A stretch of 36,215 bases of DNA from Syntrophomonadaceae bacterium. Its GTDB lineage: Bacteria; Bacillota; Syntrophomonadia; Syntrophomonadales; Syntrophomonadaceae. The stretch lies in assembly GCA_018432955.1 (NCBI GenBank), contig JAHDSE010000115.1, positions 1 through 36,215 of the forward strand, written 5' to 3'. A program made the position numbers and the translations under genes. Shown here in pieces: positions 6,993-13,983 of this stretch. The notes under the pieces are model-generated. The model was not told the origin of the DNA. It worked only from the letters and a program-made list of their open reading frames with translations, and made no database searches. How positions within the stretch are numbered: the stretch's first letter is position 1; the number at the start of each line of letters is the position of its first letter.

Positions 6993-7535
6993 ATGAACAA
7001 TAAAATATATAGGATATTTGCCGGTACACCAGGACTTTTAGAACATTCATTCAATGTTGCGTTTTTCGTTCGACAAATAATTGATGCTATGCCTGATGGC
7101 CTTGTATCGACAACACAAGCACAGGATTTGATTTTTGCTGCGATGTACCATGATGTTGGAAAAAGTACATGGCATGGCGAATGGTTTACAGCTCCAAGAC
7201 ATCAAATCAGGAACGTAGACTGGACAATAATGCAAACGCACCCGATACAATCGGTAAATATCCTGAATGAAATCGGAATACCGATAACTGAAGGAACCAA
7301 AAAATATATACTAGAACACCATGAACGCCCTGGAAAAATGGGATACCCAAACAATATCGAGCCGGATTTCTACAGCCAGATCATTTCTGCAGCAGACATA
7401 TTCTGTGCCTGTACTGAGCCTCGTTCCTACAGGCCGTATCCTTTGGATACAGGGCAAGCACTTCGAGAAGTAGTTAAGTATGCTCCAGAAATGATTGTGG
7501 ATGCCCTGAAATTTGTGGCTAAAAAAATTGCGTAA
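6993..7535 (+). CDS. HD-GYP-type phosphodiesterase
   Basis: A 180-residue single-domain protein with ATG after TGGAGG. The metal-binding HD pattern is visible: H18, H53-D54 (Y-H-D-V-G-K), H83 (T-H-P), H109-H110-E111 and D135 (A-A-D-I-F). The run HHERPGKMGYP is the HD-GYP signature, so the likely reaction is hydrolysis of cyclic di-GMP to pGpG or GMP. There is no sensory or membrane domain, so the protein is cytosolic. A GGDEF cyclase lies on the same element at 28890. It is first in a unit with topoisomerase III behind a strong promoter and structured leader. Specificity for another cyclic dinucleotide or nucleotide cannot be excluded. Confidence 0.85.
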   Translation: MNNKIYRIFAGTPGLLEHSFNVAFFVRQIIDAMPDGLVSTTQAQDLIFAAMYHDVGKSTWHGEWFTAPRHQIRNVDWTIMQTHPIQSVNILNEIGIPITEGTKKYILEHHERPGKMGYPNNIEPDFYSQIISAADIFCACTEPRSYRPYPLDTGQALREVVKYAPEMIVDALKFVAKKIA

Positions 7536-7547
7536 GGAGGAATTATT

Positions 7548-9617
7548 TTGAAAACACTTATAATAACTGAGAAGCCCAGTGTGGCGATGGATATAGGTAA
7601 AGTGCTGGGAGGATTTTCCCGGCACGATGGTTTTCTGGAGAAAGATAACATGATACTTACTTGGGCTATAGGACATTTAACTGAGCTTGCCATGCCACAG
7701 GACTATAATCCAGCACTGGAGAAGTGGAATATTGATACTTTGCCGATACTACCGGAATTTAAACTAAAAACAAAAACTGCTACTAAAAAGCAACTTAATA
7801 TTATCAAATCTCTTATAAATCGCAAAGATATAGACAGGCTGATAAACGCCTGTGATGCTGGCCGGGAAGGAGAACTTATATTCAGAAATATCATCCAATT
7901 TCTAAATTGTCGCAAACCCCATGACCGTCTCTGGCTTTCGGAGACCACTCCTACTGCTATCAAAAATGCTTTTTTGAACCTTCGTACTTCTGCTGAAGTA
8001 GAGAATTTGGCTCGTGCTGCTACTGCCAGAAGCCAGGCTGATTGGATAGTTGGCATAAATGCTACCAGAGGCTATACTGTAAAACATAACGAAAAAATGA
8101 CTGTAGGCAGGGTACAGACACCCACTCTGGCCTTGATAGTAAATCGAGATAGGGAAATTGAAGGTTTTAAGTCTGTTCCGTATTTTGAGATTGAAGCTAA
8201 GTTTGAAGCCAGGGGTGACACATATAAAGGAAAATGGTTCCGGGACAAGCAAGATAGATTTTCTGCTAAGGCAGAAGCAGAAGTAATACAAAGTAAACTA
8301 ACACCTGGATCTCCTGCACAAATAGTAAAGGTAGAACAAAAAGAGAAAACAGAACAGCCGCCTATACTATATAATTTGACTGATCTACAAAAAGAAGCAA
8401 ACAAAAGATACGGTTTTACTGCCGAGGAAACCCTTAATACTGCCCAAAAACTCTACGAAAATCGCCTCTGTACCTATCCACGCACAGATAGTAGGCATCT
8501 TACGGAGGCTATGGCTGCTACCCTACCAGCTAGGTTAAATGCACTCAGGAGGACAGAATTAGGGCCAATCGTAAACAGTATTACTGATGCCAGTATAACT
8601 AGCAAGCGGTATGTAGACGATAGCAAGGTAACAGACCACACCGCTATAGTCATAACAGAGGTATCGCCAGATTTATCCAACTTAACCGAAAACGAAACCA
8701 AAATATATTTTTTAATTGCAAAACGCATGGTAGGTATATTTCTGCCAGCGGCAAGAATCCAGCAGACTACAATAATAACTGCTTGCCAGGATGAGACTTT
8801 TGTGACGAAAGGCAAGGTTTTGCTGGAAGCTGGCTGGAAGGTACTATATGCTACTGATGCTGATGATATCCTGCCAGTATTGGCAGAAGGCCAGAAAATA
8901 ACTTTGGAGAACGCCGATATCCTGGATAAACAAACCCAGCCTCCTAAAAGATATGCTGAAGCTGATTTGCTTTCTGCGATGGAAAATGCCGGGCGACAGA
9001 TTGAAGATGAAGCTATGCGAGAAGCGATGAAGGGTAAAGGACTGGGTACTCCTGCAACCAGGGCAGCAATAATAGAAAAGCTAATAAAAACAGGATATAT
9101 AAAACGGCAAAAGAAAACTCTAATAGCCACAGATAAAGGAAAAGCCTTGATTGATATAGTTACACCAGCAATTAAAAACCCTGAAATGACTGGAGAATGG
9201 GAAAAGAAACTTCTGGATATAGAACAAGGTAAATGCCATGCAAGCCTATTTATGCAAGAAATTATAAAATTTGCTGAAAATATAGTTGATGAAATAAAAC
9301 AGGCTCCTGTAAGCGATTTTAAGGCCCTTGAAAACGCTAAAGCGAGTATTGGGTCGTGCCCGATATGTAAAAGCCCTGTAATCGAAAATAAGAAGGCATA
9401 TGGCTGTTCTGCCTGGAAACAAGGCTGTAAATTCGTAATTTGGAAACAAATTGCTGGCAAAAAAATAAGCCAGGCGCAAGCAAAGAAAATAATGGAGGGA
9501 AAAAGCGATTTAATGAAAGGCTTTATGTCAAAAAAAGGAAATAAATTTGATGCTTATTTAAAACTGGATGGGGACAAAATTGTATTTGAGTTTCCAGTAA
9601 AAGTAGCTAAAAGATAA
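7548..9617 (+). CDS. topB: DNA topoisomerase III
   Basis: A 689-residue type IA topoisomerase with a TTG start after AAGGAGG. The TOPRIM domain has E8 (I-I-T-E-K-P-S) and the acidic triad in DAGREGE at 103-109. The nucleophilic tyrosine is Y310 in RLCTYPRTDSR. The C-terminus from about 580 has a zinc-ribbon-like unit (C-P-I-C, then C-S-A-W-K-Q-G-C) and the short repeat seen in plasmid TopB. These enzymes pass single strands to unlink DNA and are frequent on conjugative Gram-positive plasmids, where they help in replication or transfer. Length is normal and it appears intact. It starts 12 bases after the HD-GYP gene. Confidence 0.96.
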   Translation: MKTLIITEKPSVAMDIGKVLGGFSRHDGFLEKDNMILTWAIGHLTELAMPQDYNPALEKWNIDTLPILPEFKLKTKTATKKQLNIIKSLINRKDIDRLINACDAGREGELIFRNIIQFLNCRKPHDRLWLSETTPTAIKNAFLNLRTSAEVENLARAATARSQADWIVGINATRGYTVKHNEKMTVGRVQTPTLALIVNRDREIEGFKSVPYFEIEAKFEARGDTYKGKWFRDKQDRFSAKAEAEVIQSKLTPGSPAQIVKVEQKEKTEQPPILYNLTDLQKEANKRYGFTAEETLNTAQKLYENRLCTYPRTDSRHLTEAMAATLPARLNALRRTELGPIVNSITDASITSKRYVDDSKVTDHTAIVITEVSPDLSNLTENETKIYFLIAKRMVGIFLPAARIQQTTIITACQDETFVTKGKVLLEAGWKVLYATDADDILPVLAEGQKITLENADILDKQTQPPKRYAEADLLSAMENAGRQIEDEAMREAMKGKGLGTPATRAAIIEKLIKTGYIKRQKKTLIATDKGKALIDIVTPAIKNPEMTGEWEKKLLDIEQGKCHASLFMQEIIKFAENIVDEIKQAPVSDFKALENAKASIGSCPICKSPVIENKKAYGCSAWKQGCKFVIWKQIAGKKISQAQAKKIMEGKSDLMKGFMSKKGNKFDAYLKLDGDKIVFEFPVKVAKR

Positions 9618-9633
9618 TTAAGGAGAATTTAAT

Positions 9634-9969
9634 ATGAGTATTTTTGGAGATCGGTTAAGAGAGATTTTGCGTTTAAGAAATGTTACGCAGAAAGCTTTAG
9701 CTAAAGAATTGGAGTTGAATTACAAATCAGTCAATTCTTATGTTAACGGTATATTCAACCCGTCCTTAGAGACTTTAGCACGTATATCAATATTTTTAAA
9801 TATAAGTGCTGATTATTTAATCGGGCTAACTCCTGAACCTCGTCCTTTACAAGAGATTGAAGATCCTTATCTTGCAGATGTGTTAATGATTAGACGGTCT
9901 TATGTATCAATGACTGATGATCAACGAAAAGCCATTATCGATTTAGTATCCAGTATAGTTCAAAAATAA
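9634..9969 (+). CDS. XRE-family transcriptional regulator
   Basis: A 111-residue protein behind AAGGAGAA. Residues 5-65 are a Cro/CI-type helix-turn-helix: LREILRLRNVTQKALAKELEL, then the recognition helix NYKSVNSYVNGIFNPSLETL and the usual continuation LARISIFLNISADYLIGLT. The short C-terminal helical part probably dimerises. It is the last gene of the promoter unit that starts at 6828 and likely regulates element functions. Its target is unknown. A broken antirepressor gene follows it, an order typical of phage switches. Confidence 0.9.
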   Translation: MSIFGDRLREILRLRNVTQKALAKELELNYKSVNSYVNGIFNPSLETLARISIFLNISADYLIGLTPEPRPLQEIEDPYLADVLMIRRSYVSMTDDQRKAIIDLVSSIVQK

Positions 9970-9990
9970 TGTCAGTATTGCCATAATCTG

Positions 9991-10315
9991 AAAAGAAGTT
10001 ATCTTCCAGAGAATCCAATCCAAGCTCCGAGAAAGACTCCGTTGGAGATTGCTCTGGATATTGACGATGAGGAAATGACTACAGCAAGAAAATAAATTCC
10101 TTTTCCCAGATGACAAAAACACTTCGAACTATTCCAGATGGGTACGCAAGAATATCGAACAGAATATTTTTGCCGAGTTTGGCGAAGACTATTTTTCACT
10201 CGTCATATATGACGAGTGGCGAAATTCTGGGATCCGAGGGCATTTTGCAAGGGATTATAAAATCACCAGCTCCTTTGCAAAGAAACTTGCTATGGCATCT
10301 CAAACCGAATACTGA
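9991..10315 (+). pseudogene. Broken AntA-type phage antirepressor
   Basis: Two reading frames together give an AntA domain. From 9991 the frame reads YLPENPIQAP then TPLEIALDIDDEEMTTARK, and stops at TAA 10093-10095. One frame over, from about 10097, it reads FLFPDD, NYSRWVRKNIEQNIFAEFG, EDYFSLVIYDEW, and RDYKITSSFAKKLAMASQTE to TGA at 10313. The usual family order (LEIALGID, TARKLYEFL, NYSRW, FAKKLAM) is kept, with a few bases lost between R-K and F-L. The domain is cut off after about 105 residues. It is probably an inactive relic of a phage-like regulator and contains a perfect 22-bp palindrome. Confidence 0.75.
10197..10218. repeat. Palindrome copy 1 (perfect, 22 bp)
   Basis: The arm CACTCGTCATA is followed immediately by its exact complement. 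Flanks (GAAGACTATTTTT before, GCGAAATTCTGGG after) match the flanks of the palindromes at 14589-14664 in reverse orientation, so these are related copies. Confidence 0.8.
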
Positions 10316-10328
10316 GTAGAAACTATCT

Positions 10329-10355
10329 AAGCCAGGCAAAATGCCTGGCTTTTTT
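10329..10355 (+). terminator. Intrinsic terminator
   Basis: AAGCCAGGC and GCCTGGCTT with a five-base loop and a T run. The same stem sequence is used at 13938. Confidence 0.88.
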
Positions 10356-10392
10356 GTGAGTTATTTTAAAAATTTTTAAGGAGGTATGTATA

Positions 10393-11157
10393 ATGAATTT
10401 TGCTATTGAGAGCGAACAAATGTACCAAATTATCCGGCAGAATCGGATAGTTCGAACATGGATTGGTGGTGTAGAAAAACTGGATGAACCTACATGGATA
10501 GTGAGTTTCCCAGAATATCCGTTCTTTCGAGGATTGATTCCACTATCGGCGTCTGGTGTGGATGAGCGGCTAATGTATGCTATGGTAGGCCAACAAATCT
10601 GGGTAACAGTAAAGGGACTTGATGCTGAATCCGAGATAGTAGCGTGTAGTCGGCAGGAAGTTCTTGAAAAAGTAAGTGAGCAGGTAATGTCTAGGATAGA
10701 GGTAGGAAAAATAATTTCTGCAACCACAATAGCCACAGTATACCGAGAAAACAAACCTTTTCTGGTGGTAGATATTGGACAGGGAATATTCTTCGAGATT
10801 CCCAGGAGCAAGGCAGCAATATGCTACACAAAACCTTTGCGTGACCAGTACCGGCCAGGACAAACAGTAAACTGCAAGGTATTGGCTACTGATCCGCTAA
10901 ATCTTTCTATTCGGGATGCGCGTCCTAATCCCTGGGTAAGAGCCAATTTTCGGCGTGGCAGTATAATTTCTGGAACTGTATATGTAGTTCAGGACGAAAA
11001 AGTTTTTGTCGAACCGGATTTATGTATGGGTATCCTCGGCCTGGCTCCTATTCCGCTGCGTGGCGATATTGCCCGTGGAATGAGAGTCTCCTGCCGTGTG
11101 CGGTTTTTTGATGCTGAAAAGAGAAAACTGCACCTCTGGCTTGTAAATCGTTTGTAG
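10393..11157 (+). CDS. S1-domain RNA-binding-like protein
   Basis: A 254-residue protein behind AAGGAGGT. It appears to hold three consecutive OB-type units: about 15-90, 95-165 (VGKIISATTIATVYRENKPF) and 182-252. The last is the most S1-like: FRRGSIISGTVYVVQDEKVFVE, then GILGLAPIPLRGDIARGMRV and VRFFDAEKRKLHLWL. S1 domains bind single-stranded RNA, as in ribosomal protein S1. Here one might act on plasmid mRNA or on the structured RNAs downstream. That link is only positional. There are no membrane segments. The next gene starts eight bases after its stop. Confidence 0.75.
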   Translation: MNFAIESEQMYQIIRQNRIVRTWIGGVEKLDEPTWIVSFPEYPFFRGLIPLSASGVDERLMYAMVGQQIWVTVKGLDAESEIVACSRQEVLEKVSEQVMSRIEVGKIISATTIATVYRENKPFLVVDIGQGIFFEIPRSKAAICYTKPLRDQYRPGQTVNCKVLATDPLNLSIRDARPNPWVRANFRRGSIISGTVYVVQDEKVFVEPDLCMGILGLAPIPLRGDIARGMRVSCRVRFFDAEKRKLHLWLVNRL

Positions 11158-11165
11158 GTGATATT

Positions 11166-11738
11166 ATGACAGGATTTGTAAATTCGCCAATACAGGCAGA
11201 AATGCTTGATTTCCTGGAACGGGTAGGGCCTAGTCCCTATCCTGCTCTGGAGAATAAGTATGGAAATAAAACTAAAAAACATTTATATCGGCTAAGAAAG
11301 CTGGGATATGTATATAATTTGATACTGAATGATAATGAATTCTGGATACCGCAGGACTATGGCAAATTCCAGCCCAAACAACAGGAAACATTGGCTTGGT
11401 TTGTGGTGCGGTGGGAGCAGGGTGGTGGTGAATATAATAATAAAGTAGCTATTTCTCCTGATAGTACTGAAATAATAGTACAGGTGGAAAAAGATAGGAT
11501 AGTGCTGGACACAAGTAAAACAAAAATATATGTAATGCTGACAGATTTAAAGAAAAATAGCATAAAAGAATGTCTAAAAGAATCTGCCACTAAAAACAAT
11601 AATAAGAACAGAATAAATAAACAGGCTGAATTTGAGAGAATGAAGCAAATAAAGATAGAGATAAAAACTGAGACTAACCCTGAAAAAATTACACAGCTAG
11701 AAAGGGAATTCCATGAAATTAAAACAAAAAGACAATAA
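11166..11738 (+). CDS. Unknown protein with winged-helix-like start and coiled-coil tail
   Basis: A 190-residue protein with a modest SD (GTAGGTGAT) before ATG 11166. Residues 5-60 (IQAEMLDFLERV, then KTKKHLYRLRKLGYVY) look like a small winged helix. The C-terminal 50 residues are a highly charged helix (F-E-R-M-K-Q-I-K-I-E-I-K, then LEREFHEIKTKRQ). It is probably co-transcribed with the S1-like gene. No family was recognised. Confidence 0.6.
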   Translation: MTGFVNSPIQAEMLDFLERVGPSPYPALENKYGNKTKKHLYRLRKLGYVYNLILNDNEFWIPQDYGKFQPKQQETLAWFVVRWEQGGGEYNNKVAISPDSTEIIVQVEKDRIVLDTSKTKIYVMLTDLKKNSIKECLKESATKNNNKNRINKQAEFERMKQIKIEIKTETNPEKITQLEREFHEIKTKRQ

Positions 11739-11762
11739 AATATAAAAAAAATTCTAAAACTG

Positions 11763-11794
11763 TTGAATTTTGAAATGGGATATGATAATATAAT
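11763..11794 (+). promoter_or_regulatory. Promoter of the small RNA upstream of the retron
   Basis: TTGAAT at 11763-11768 stands 15 bases before GATAAT (11784-11789), inside the -10-rich run that also contains TATAAT (11789-11794). Either hexamer could serve. The first would start RNA at about 11796, matching the first base-paired stem. Confidence 0.55.
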
Positions 11795-11993
11795 GGCAAC
11801 TATTATTTTTCTATCAGCTTTTTGCTGATTTGCCTACTTTGTAGGAATTAGTTGCCTTTATTGGTTGTGTTTTAAATTTGCCGTATTATACGGTTGTGTA
11901 AAAGCCGATTTTTGTGAGTTTATAGCTTGCAGATTCGGCTTATTTGTTTTTCTGGAGAGTTTTCAATATTGTATTGAGGACTCCTTTTTTTTT
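11795..11993 (+). ncRNA. Candidate small RNA upstream of the retron genes
   Basis: This 200-base noncoding stretch has a promoter at one end and a terminator at the other. GGCAACTA (11795-11802) pairs with TAGTTGCC (11849-11856) and encloses two hairpins: ATCAGC-TTTTT-GCTGAT and CCTAC-TTT-GTAGG. Further hairpins are CCGTA/TACGG (11881-11893) and AAGCCGA/TCGGCTT (11902-11941), then the terminator. The word GGTTGTGT occurs twice. A TTT-loop hairpin recalls retron msr stems, but the terminator separates it from the reverse transcriptase, so it may be a separate regulatory RNA. No known family was matched. Confidence 0.6.
11954..11993 (+). terminator. Terminator ending the small RNA
   Basis: GGAG (11954-11957) with CTCC (11981-11984) and TCAATA with TATTGA form a stem with a TTG loop and two G-T pairs, followed by nine T. 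Confidence 0.75.
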
Positions 11994-12013
11994 ACAAGAA
12001 AGGAGGAAAATGT

Positions 12014-12079
12014 ATGTATGCACTTGTGTTGGTAGGGACTATTGTATACTTAGCTATCAAAACTTGGATAGCTGGATAA
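12014..12079 (+). CDS. 21-residue membrane peptide before the retron leader
   Basis: ATG 12014 stands seven bases after AGGAGG and opens a 21-codon frame to TAA at 12077. The peptide is almost entirely hydrophobic (A-L-V-L-V-G-T-I-V-Y-L-A-I), followed by K-T-W-I-A-G: one membrane helix with a positive end. An earlier ATG at 12010 is only three bases from the SD and reads out of frame into the leader. Peptides of this type include membrane toxins and small regulators. Its placement between a small RNA and the retron RT makes a role in that system possible but unproven. Confidence 0.6.
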   Translation: MYALVLVGTIVYLAIKTWIAG

Positions 12080-12274
12080 CGTCTCATCCTGGCTTGTGCT
12101 CTGGAGGTTCCGTGCGTTTCGCCGGACATACTGTTGATAGAGCGCATAATAGACGACTTCGAGGCCTACACTGCCTGATACTACGGCTTCGCCTACGTAT
12201 CATTTCCGTTTCGGCCACTCCGTCTCATGCAGGATTTTTTTTCTGAGGATAGGCTGTACTAAGGTACAGCCTAT
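12052..12274 (+). ncRNA. GC-rich structured leader of the retron RT (candidate msr-msd)
   Basis: The segment is visibly richer in G and C than its surroundings and has many hairpins: AGCTATC/GATAGCT (12053-12073), TCCG-T-GCG with TTT loop and CGCCGGA (12109-12126), TGATAC/GTATCA enclosing GGC-TTC-GCC (12176-12202), CCG-TTT-CGG (12206-12214), and long-range ATCCTG (12086-12091) with CAGGAT (12230-12235). CGTCTCAT appears at both ends. ATAGGCTGTAC/GTACAGCCTAT (12249-12274) closes it before the SD. Retrons encode their template RNA just upstream of the RT, and TTT-loop stems are typical of msr. Exact msr, msd and a1/a2 limits could not be fixed by eye. Confidence 0.6.
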
Positions 12275-12297
12275 TACTATTTTAAGGAGGTATTTAT

Positions 12298-13572
12298 ATG
12301 CAAATAGTACAAATATCTAAACGTAACGGCAAATATAGGACGATATATATGCCAAACCCCGAGGAAAAACGGGAGTTGCGGGGCATAGTAGGAGAACTAA
12401 ACAAAAAACAAAAGAGGATGTGTGATGCTTCTGTCGTGCATGGCTTTATGCCGGGAAAATCGCCAGTAACCAATGCCATGCAGCACATAGGCCACGCATA
12501 TACCATGAGCTTTGATTTAGAAAATTTTTTTGATACTGTGACTCTTGAACGGGCACAACATTTATCCAAAAAAGAGAAAGAGAAATGCTTCGTGGACGGA
12601 GCCGCCAGGCAGGGACTTCCGACAAGTCCAGCAGTAGCAAATCTAGCGGCGACGGTATTGGACAAAGCAATTTTAAAATGGATTCAAAAATCTGGCAAAA
12701 ACATAGTATATACGAGATATGCGGACGATTTGACTCTTAGCCTTGATGATCCGCAACTGATTCCATTAATAAAAGCTAAAGTGCCAGAAATTGTAAAGCG
12801 GAGCGGTTTTGTAATAAACACAAATAAAACTACTTGCCAGGCCGCAAAATATGGCAGAAGAAAAATTTGCGGAATAGCAGTAGATGACCACGGGATATAT
12901 CCCGCAAGGGAGACAAAACGCAGACTACGAGCCGCTAAACACCAAAAACACCACCGAGAAGCTCATGGGCTGGAAGAGTGGTGCAAACTGAAGCCGCCGA
13001 AAGAAAATAAAGTATCGAATATAGAAAATATCGAGGATTTGCGGAAACATTGGAAAATCCGCAAAATTGATTTTGAGAGAACCTTGAGAAACAAGATACA
13101 ACAAGAGGCTGAGTTGGGCGATGATTGCTATATAACAAATGACCCTGCCTATTTTCTAGGCATGAGCACTTTTACCACCGGCTGGACTTCCTGTATGGCA
13201 CAGCCTTCGGGACAGTACCGTAAAAGTGTAGTTGGATGGTTGGCACTCCCCGGAACCAGTATAGCTTGTTTGCTGTCGAAAAAAACTAAGGCTATTGCGG
13301 GGGTGGAGCGCAGACAAATGAGAGCTAGATGCCTTGTCCATCAGATGAGAGATGGAGCCAGATACTACGACAGGCTTTACGGCAATCCAAATGACACGCC
13401 AATTCTTGTTAAAAAATTGGAAACAATTGGGATAAGGCCAATACAAGAAGCTGAAGGAAAAGAAGTAGTAGGATATATTCCAGCTACTATGCTTAAGCCG
13501 TATCTGGATAATCTGAAATCTAAAATTGTCCAAATGAAATCTGGCAAAGAAATGCGAAAATTATATATTTAA
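12298..13572 (+). CDS. Retron-type reverse transcriptase with extra C-terminal domain
   Basis: A 424-residue protein behind AAGGAGGT. Residues 1-235 are a retron RT: HGFMPGKSPVTNAMQH with the retron NAxxH signature (59-63), SFDLENFFDTV (motif 3-like), RQGLPTSPAVANL (104-116), the catalytic YTRYADDLTLS with YADD at 141-144, and a late motif KICGIAV where retrons have VTG. The tail from about 250 is not part of a normal 300-350-residue retron RT. It contains TTGWTSCMAQPSGQY (293-307), LALPGTSIACLLS and RCLVHQMRDGARYYDRLYG (344-362), and I do not recognise it. It may be a fused effector or an RNA-binding extension. Retrons make a hybrid RNA-DNA molecule and mostly act in phage defence. Confidence 0.88.
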   Translation: MQIVQISKRNGKYRTIYMPNPEEKRELRGIVGELNKKQKRMCDASVVHGFMPGKSPVTNAMQHIGHAYTMSFDLENFFDTVTLERAQHLSKKEKEKCFVDGAARQGLPTSPAVANLAATVLDKAILKWIQKSGKNIVYTRYADDLTLSLDDPQLIPLIKAKVPEIVKRSGFVINTNKTTCQAAKYGRRKICGIAVDDHGIYPARETKRRLRAAKHQKHHREAHGLEEWCKLKPPKENKVSNIENIEDLRKHWKIRKIDFERTLRNKIQQEAELGDDCYITNDPAYFLGMSTFTTGWTSCMAQPSGQYRKSVVGWLALPGTSIACLLSKKTKAIAGVERRQMRARCLVHQMRDGARYYDRLYGNPNDTPILVKKLETIGIRPIQEAEGKEVVGYIPATMLKPYLDNLKSKIVQMKSGKEMRKLYI

Positions 13573-13578
13573 CTACCC

Positions 13579-13599
13579 CCGCCATACCCTGGATGGCGG
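13579..13599 (+). terminator. Hairpin after the retron RT
   Basis: CCGCCAT and ATGGCGG form a seven-pair stem with a seven-base loop. No T run follows, so it may protect the 3' end or pause transcription rather than terminate it. Confidence 0.45.
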
Positions 13600-13615
13600 T
13601 TGAACCTCAAAAAAA

Positions 13616-13650
13616 GGAGGTGAGGCCGCTACCAGGGAGCGGTGTATATG
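13616..13650 (+). promoter_or_regulatory. Ribosome site with hairpin between SD and start
   Basis: GGAGG (13616-13620) is 27 bases from ATG 13648, too far for normal initiation. The hairpin CCGCT/AGCGG (13626-13642) lies exactly between them and, if folded, shortens the spacing to about 10 bases. Translation may therefore depend on this fold, as in T4 gene 38. Confidence 0.6.
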
Positions 13651-13932
13651 AATAGTGCTATAGAGGCTTTATCTGCCCTAAAGGATACAGGACAGAGAGC
13701 AAAAGAAACGCAATTGCGACAGGATATATACAAAATTCTGAACAAAGCGAATAAGCGTGGAGGTTTGTTTACTGCAGATGATATAACTTATTTGCTTTTT
13801 CGGATAAACAATATATATCCCGGGATGACGGCTGAAGAACAGGAAATTGAAGTTCGCAGAATTTTACAAAAGCCTGTCCGGCCAGAAAGAGAGATATTTG
13901 CTGCTGAAGTAAGCAGAAGAAATTGTCATTGA
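13648..13932 (+). CDS. Small protein downstream of the retron
   Basis: A 94-residue protein taken from ATG 13648. The upstream GTG at 13642 lies in the hairpin stem and is less likely. The sequence is helical and charged, with TGQRAKETQLRQDIYKILN and GMTAEEQEIEVRRILQ, and no membrane segment or recognised motif. It follows the retron RT by about 75 bases and could belong to that operon. Its ribosome site contains an unusual hairpin, so it may be translationally controlled. Function unknown. Confidence 0.6.
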   Translation: MNSAIEALSALKDTGQRAKETQLRQDIYKILNKANKRGGLFTADDITYLLFRINNIYPGMTAEEQEIEVRRILQKPVRPEREIFAAEVSRRNCH

Positions 13933-13937
13933 GAAAA

Positions 13938-13967
13938 AGCCAGGCGAATTGCCTGGCTTAATTTTTA
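13938..13967 (+). terminator. Intrinsic terminator
   Basis: AAGCCAGGC and GCCTGGCTT with a four-base loop, then TAATTTTTATT. The stem is the same as at 10329. Confidence 0.75.
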
Positions 13968-13983
13968 TTAAGGAGATGATTAT

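Noticed and set aside
8474-9460. A 328-codon minus-strand frame inside topB.
   Set aside because: The plus strand encodes intact topoisomerase III motifs. The minus frame has no SD and an implausible composition.
12010-12246. A reading frame of about 79 codons across the retron leader, from ATG 12010.
   Set aside because: It starts three bases from the SD, is rich in Arg, Cys and His without pattern, and runs through the hairpin-rich RNA. The 12014 start fits the SD better.
12298-13572. Diversity-generating retroelement or group II intron as the source of the reverse transcriptase.
   Set aside because: The motif is QGLPTSP rather than the DGR form ending in SQ, no adenine-variable repeat pair was seen, and there is no intron RNA or maturase domain. 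The NAxxH motif points to a retron.
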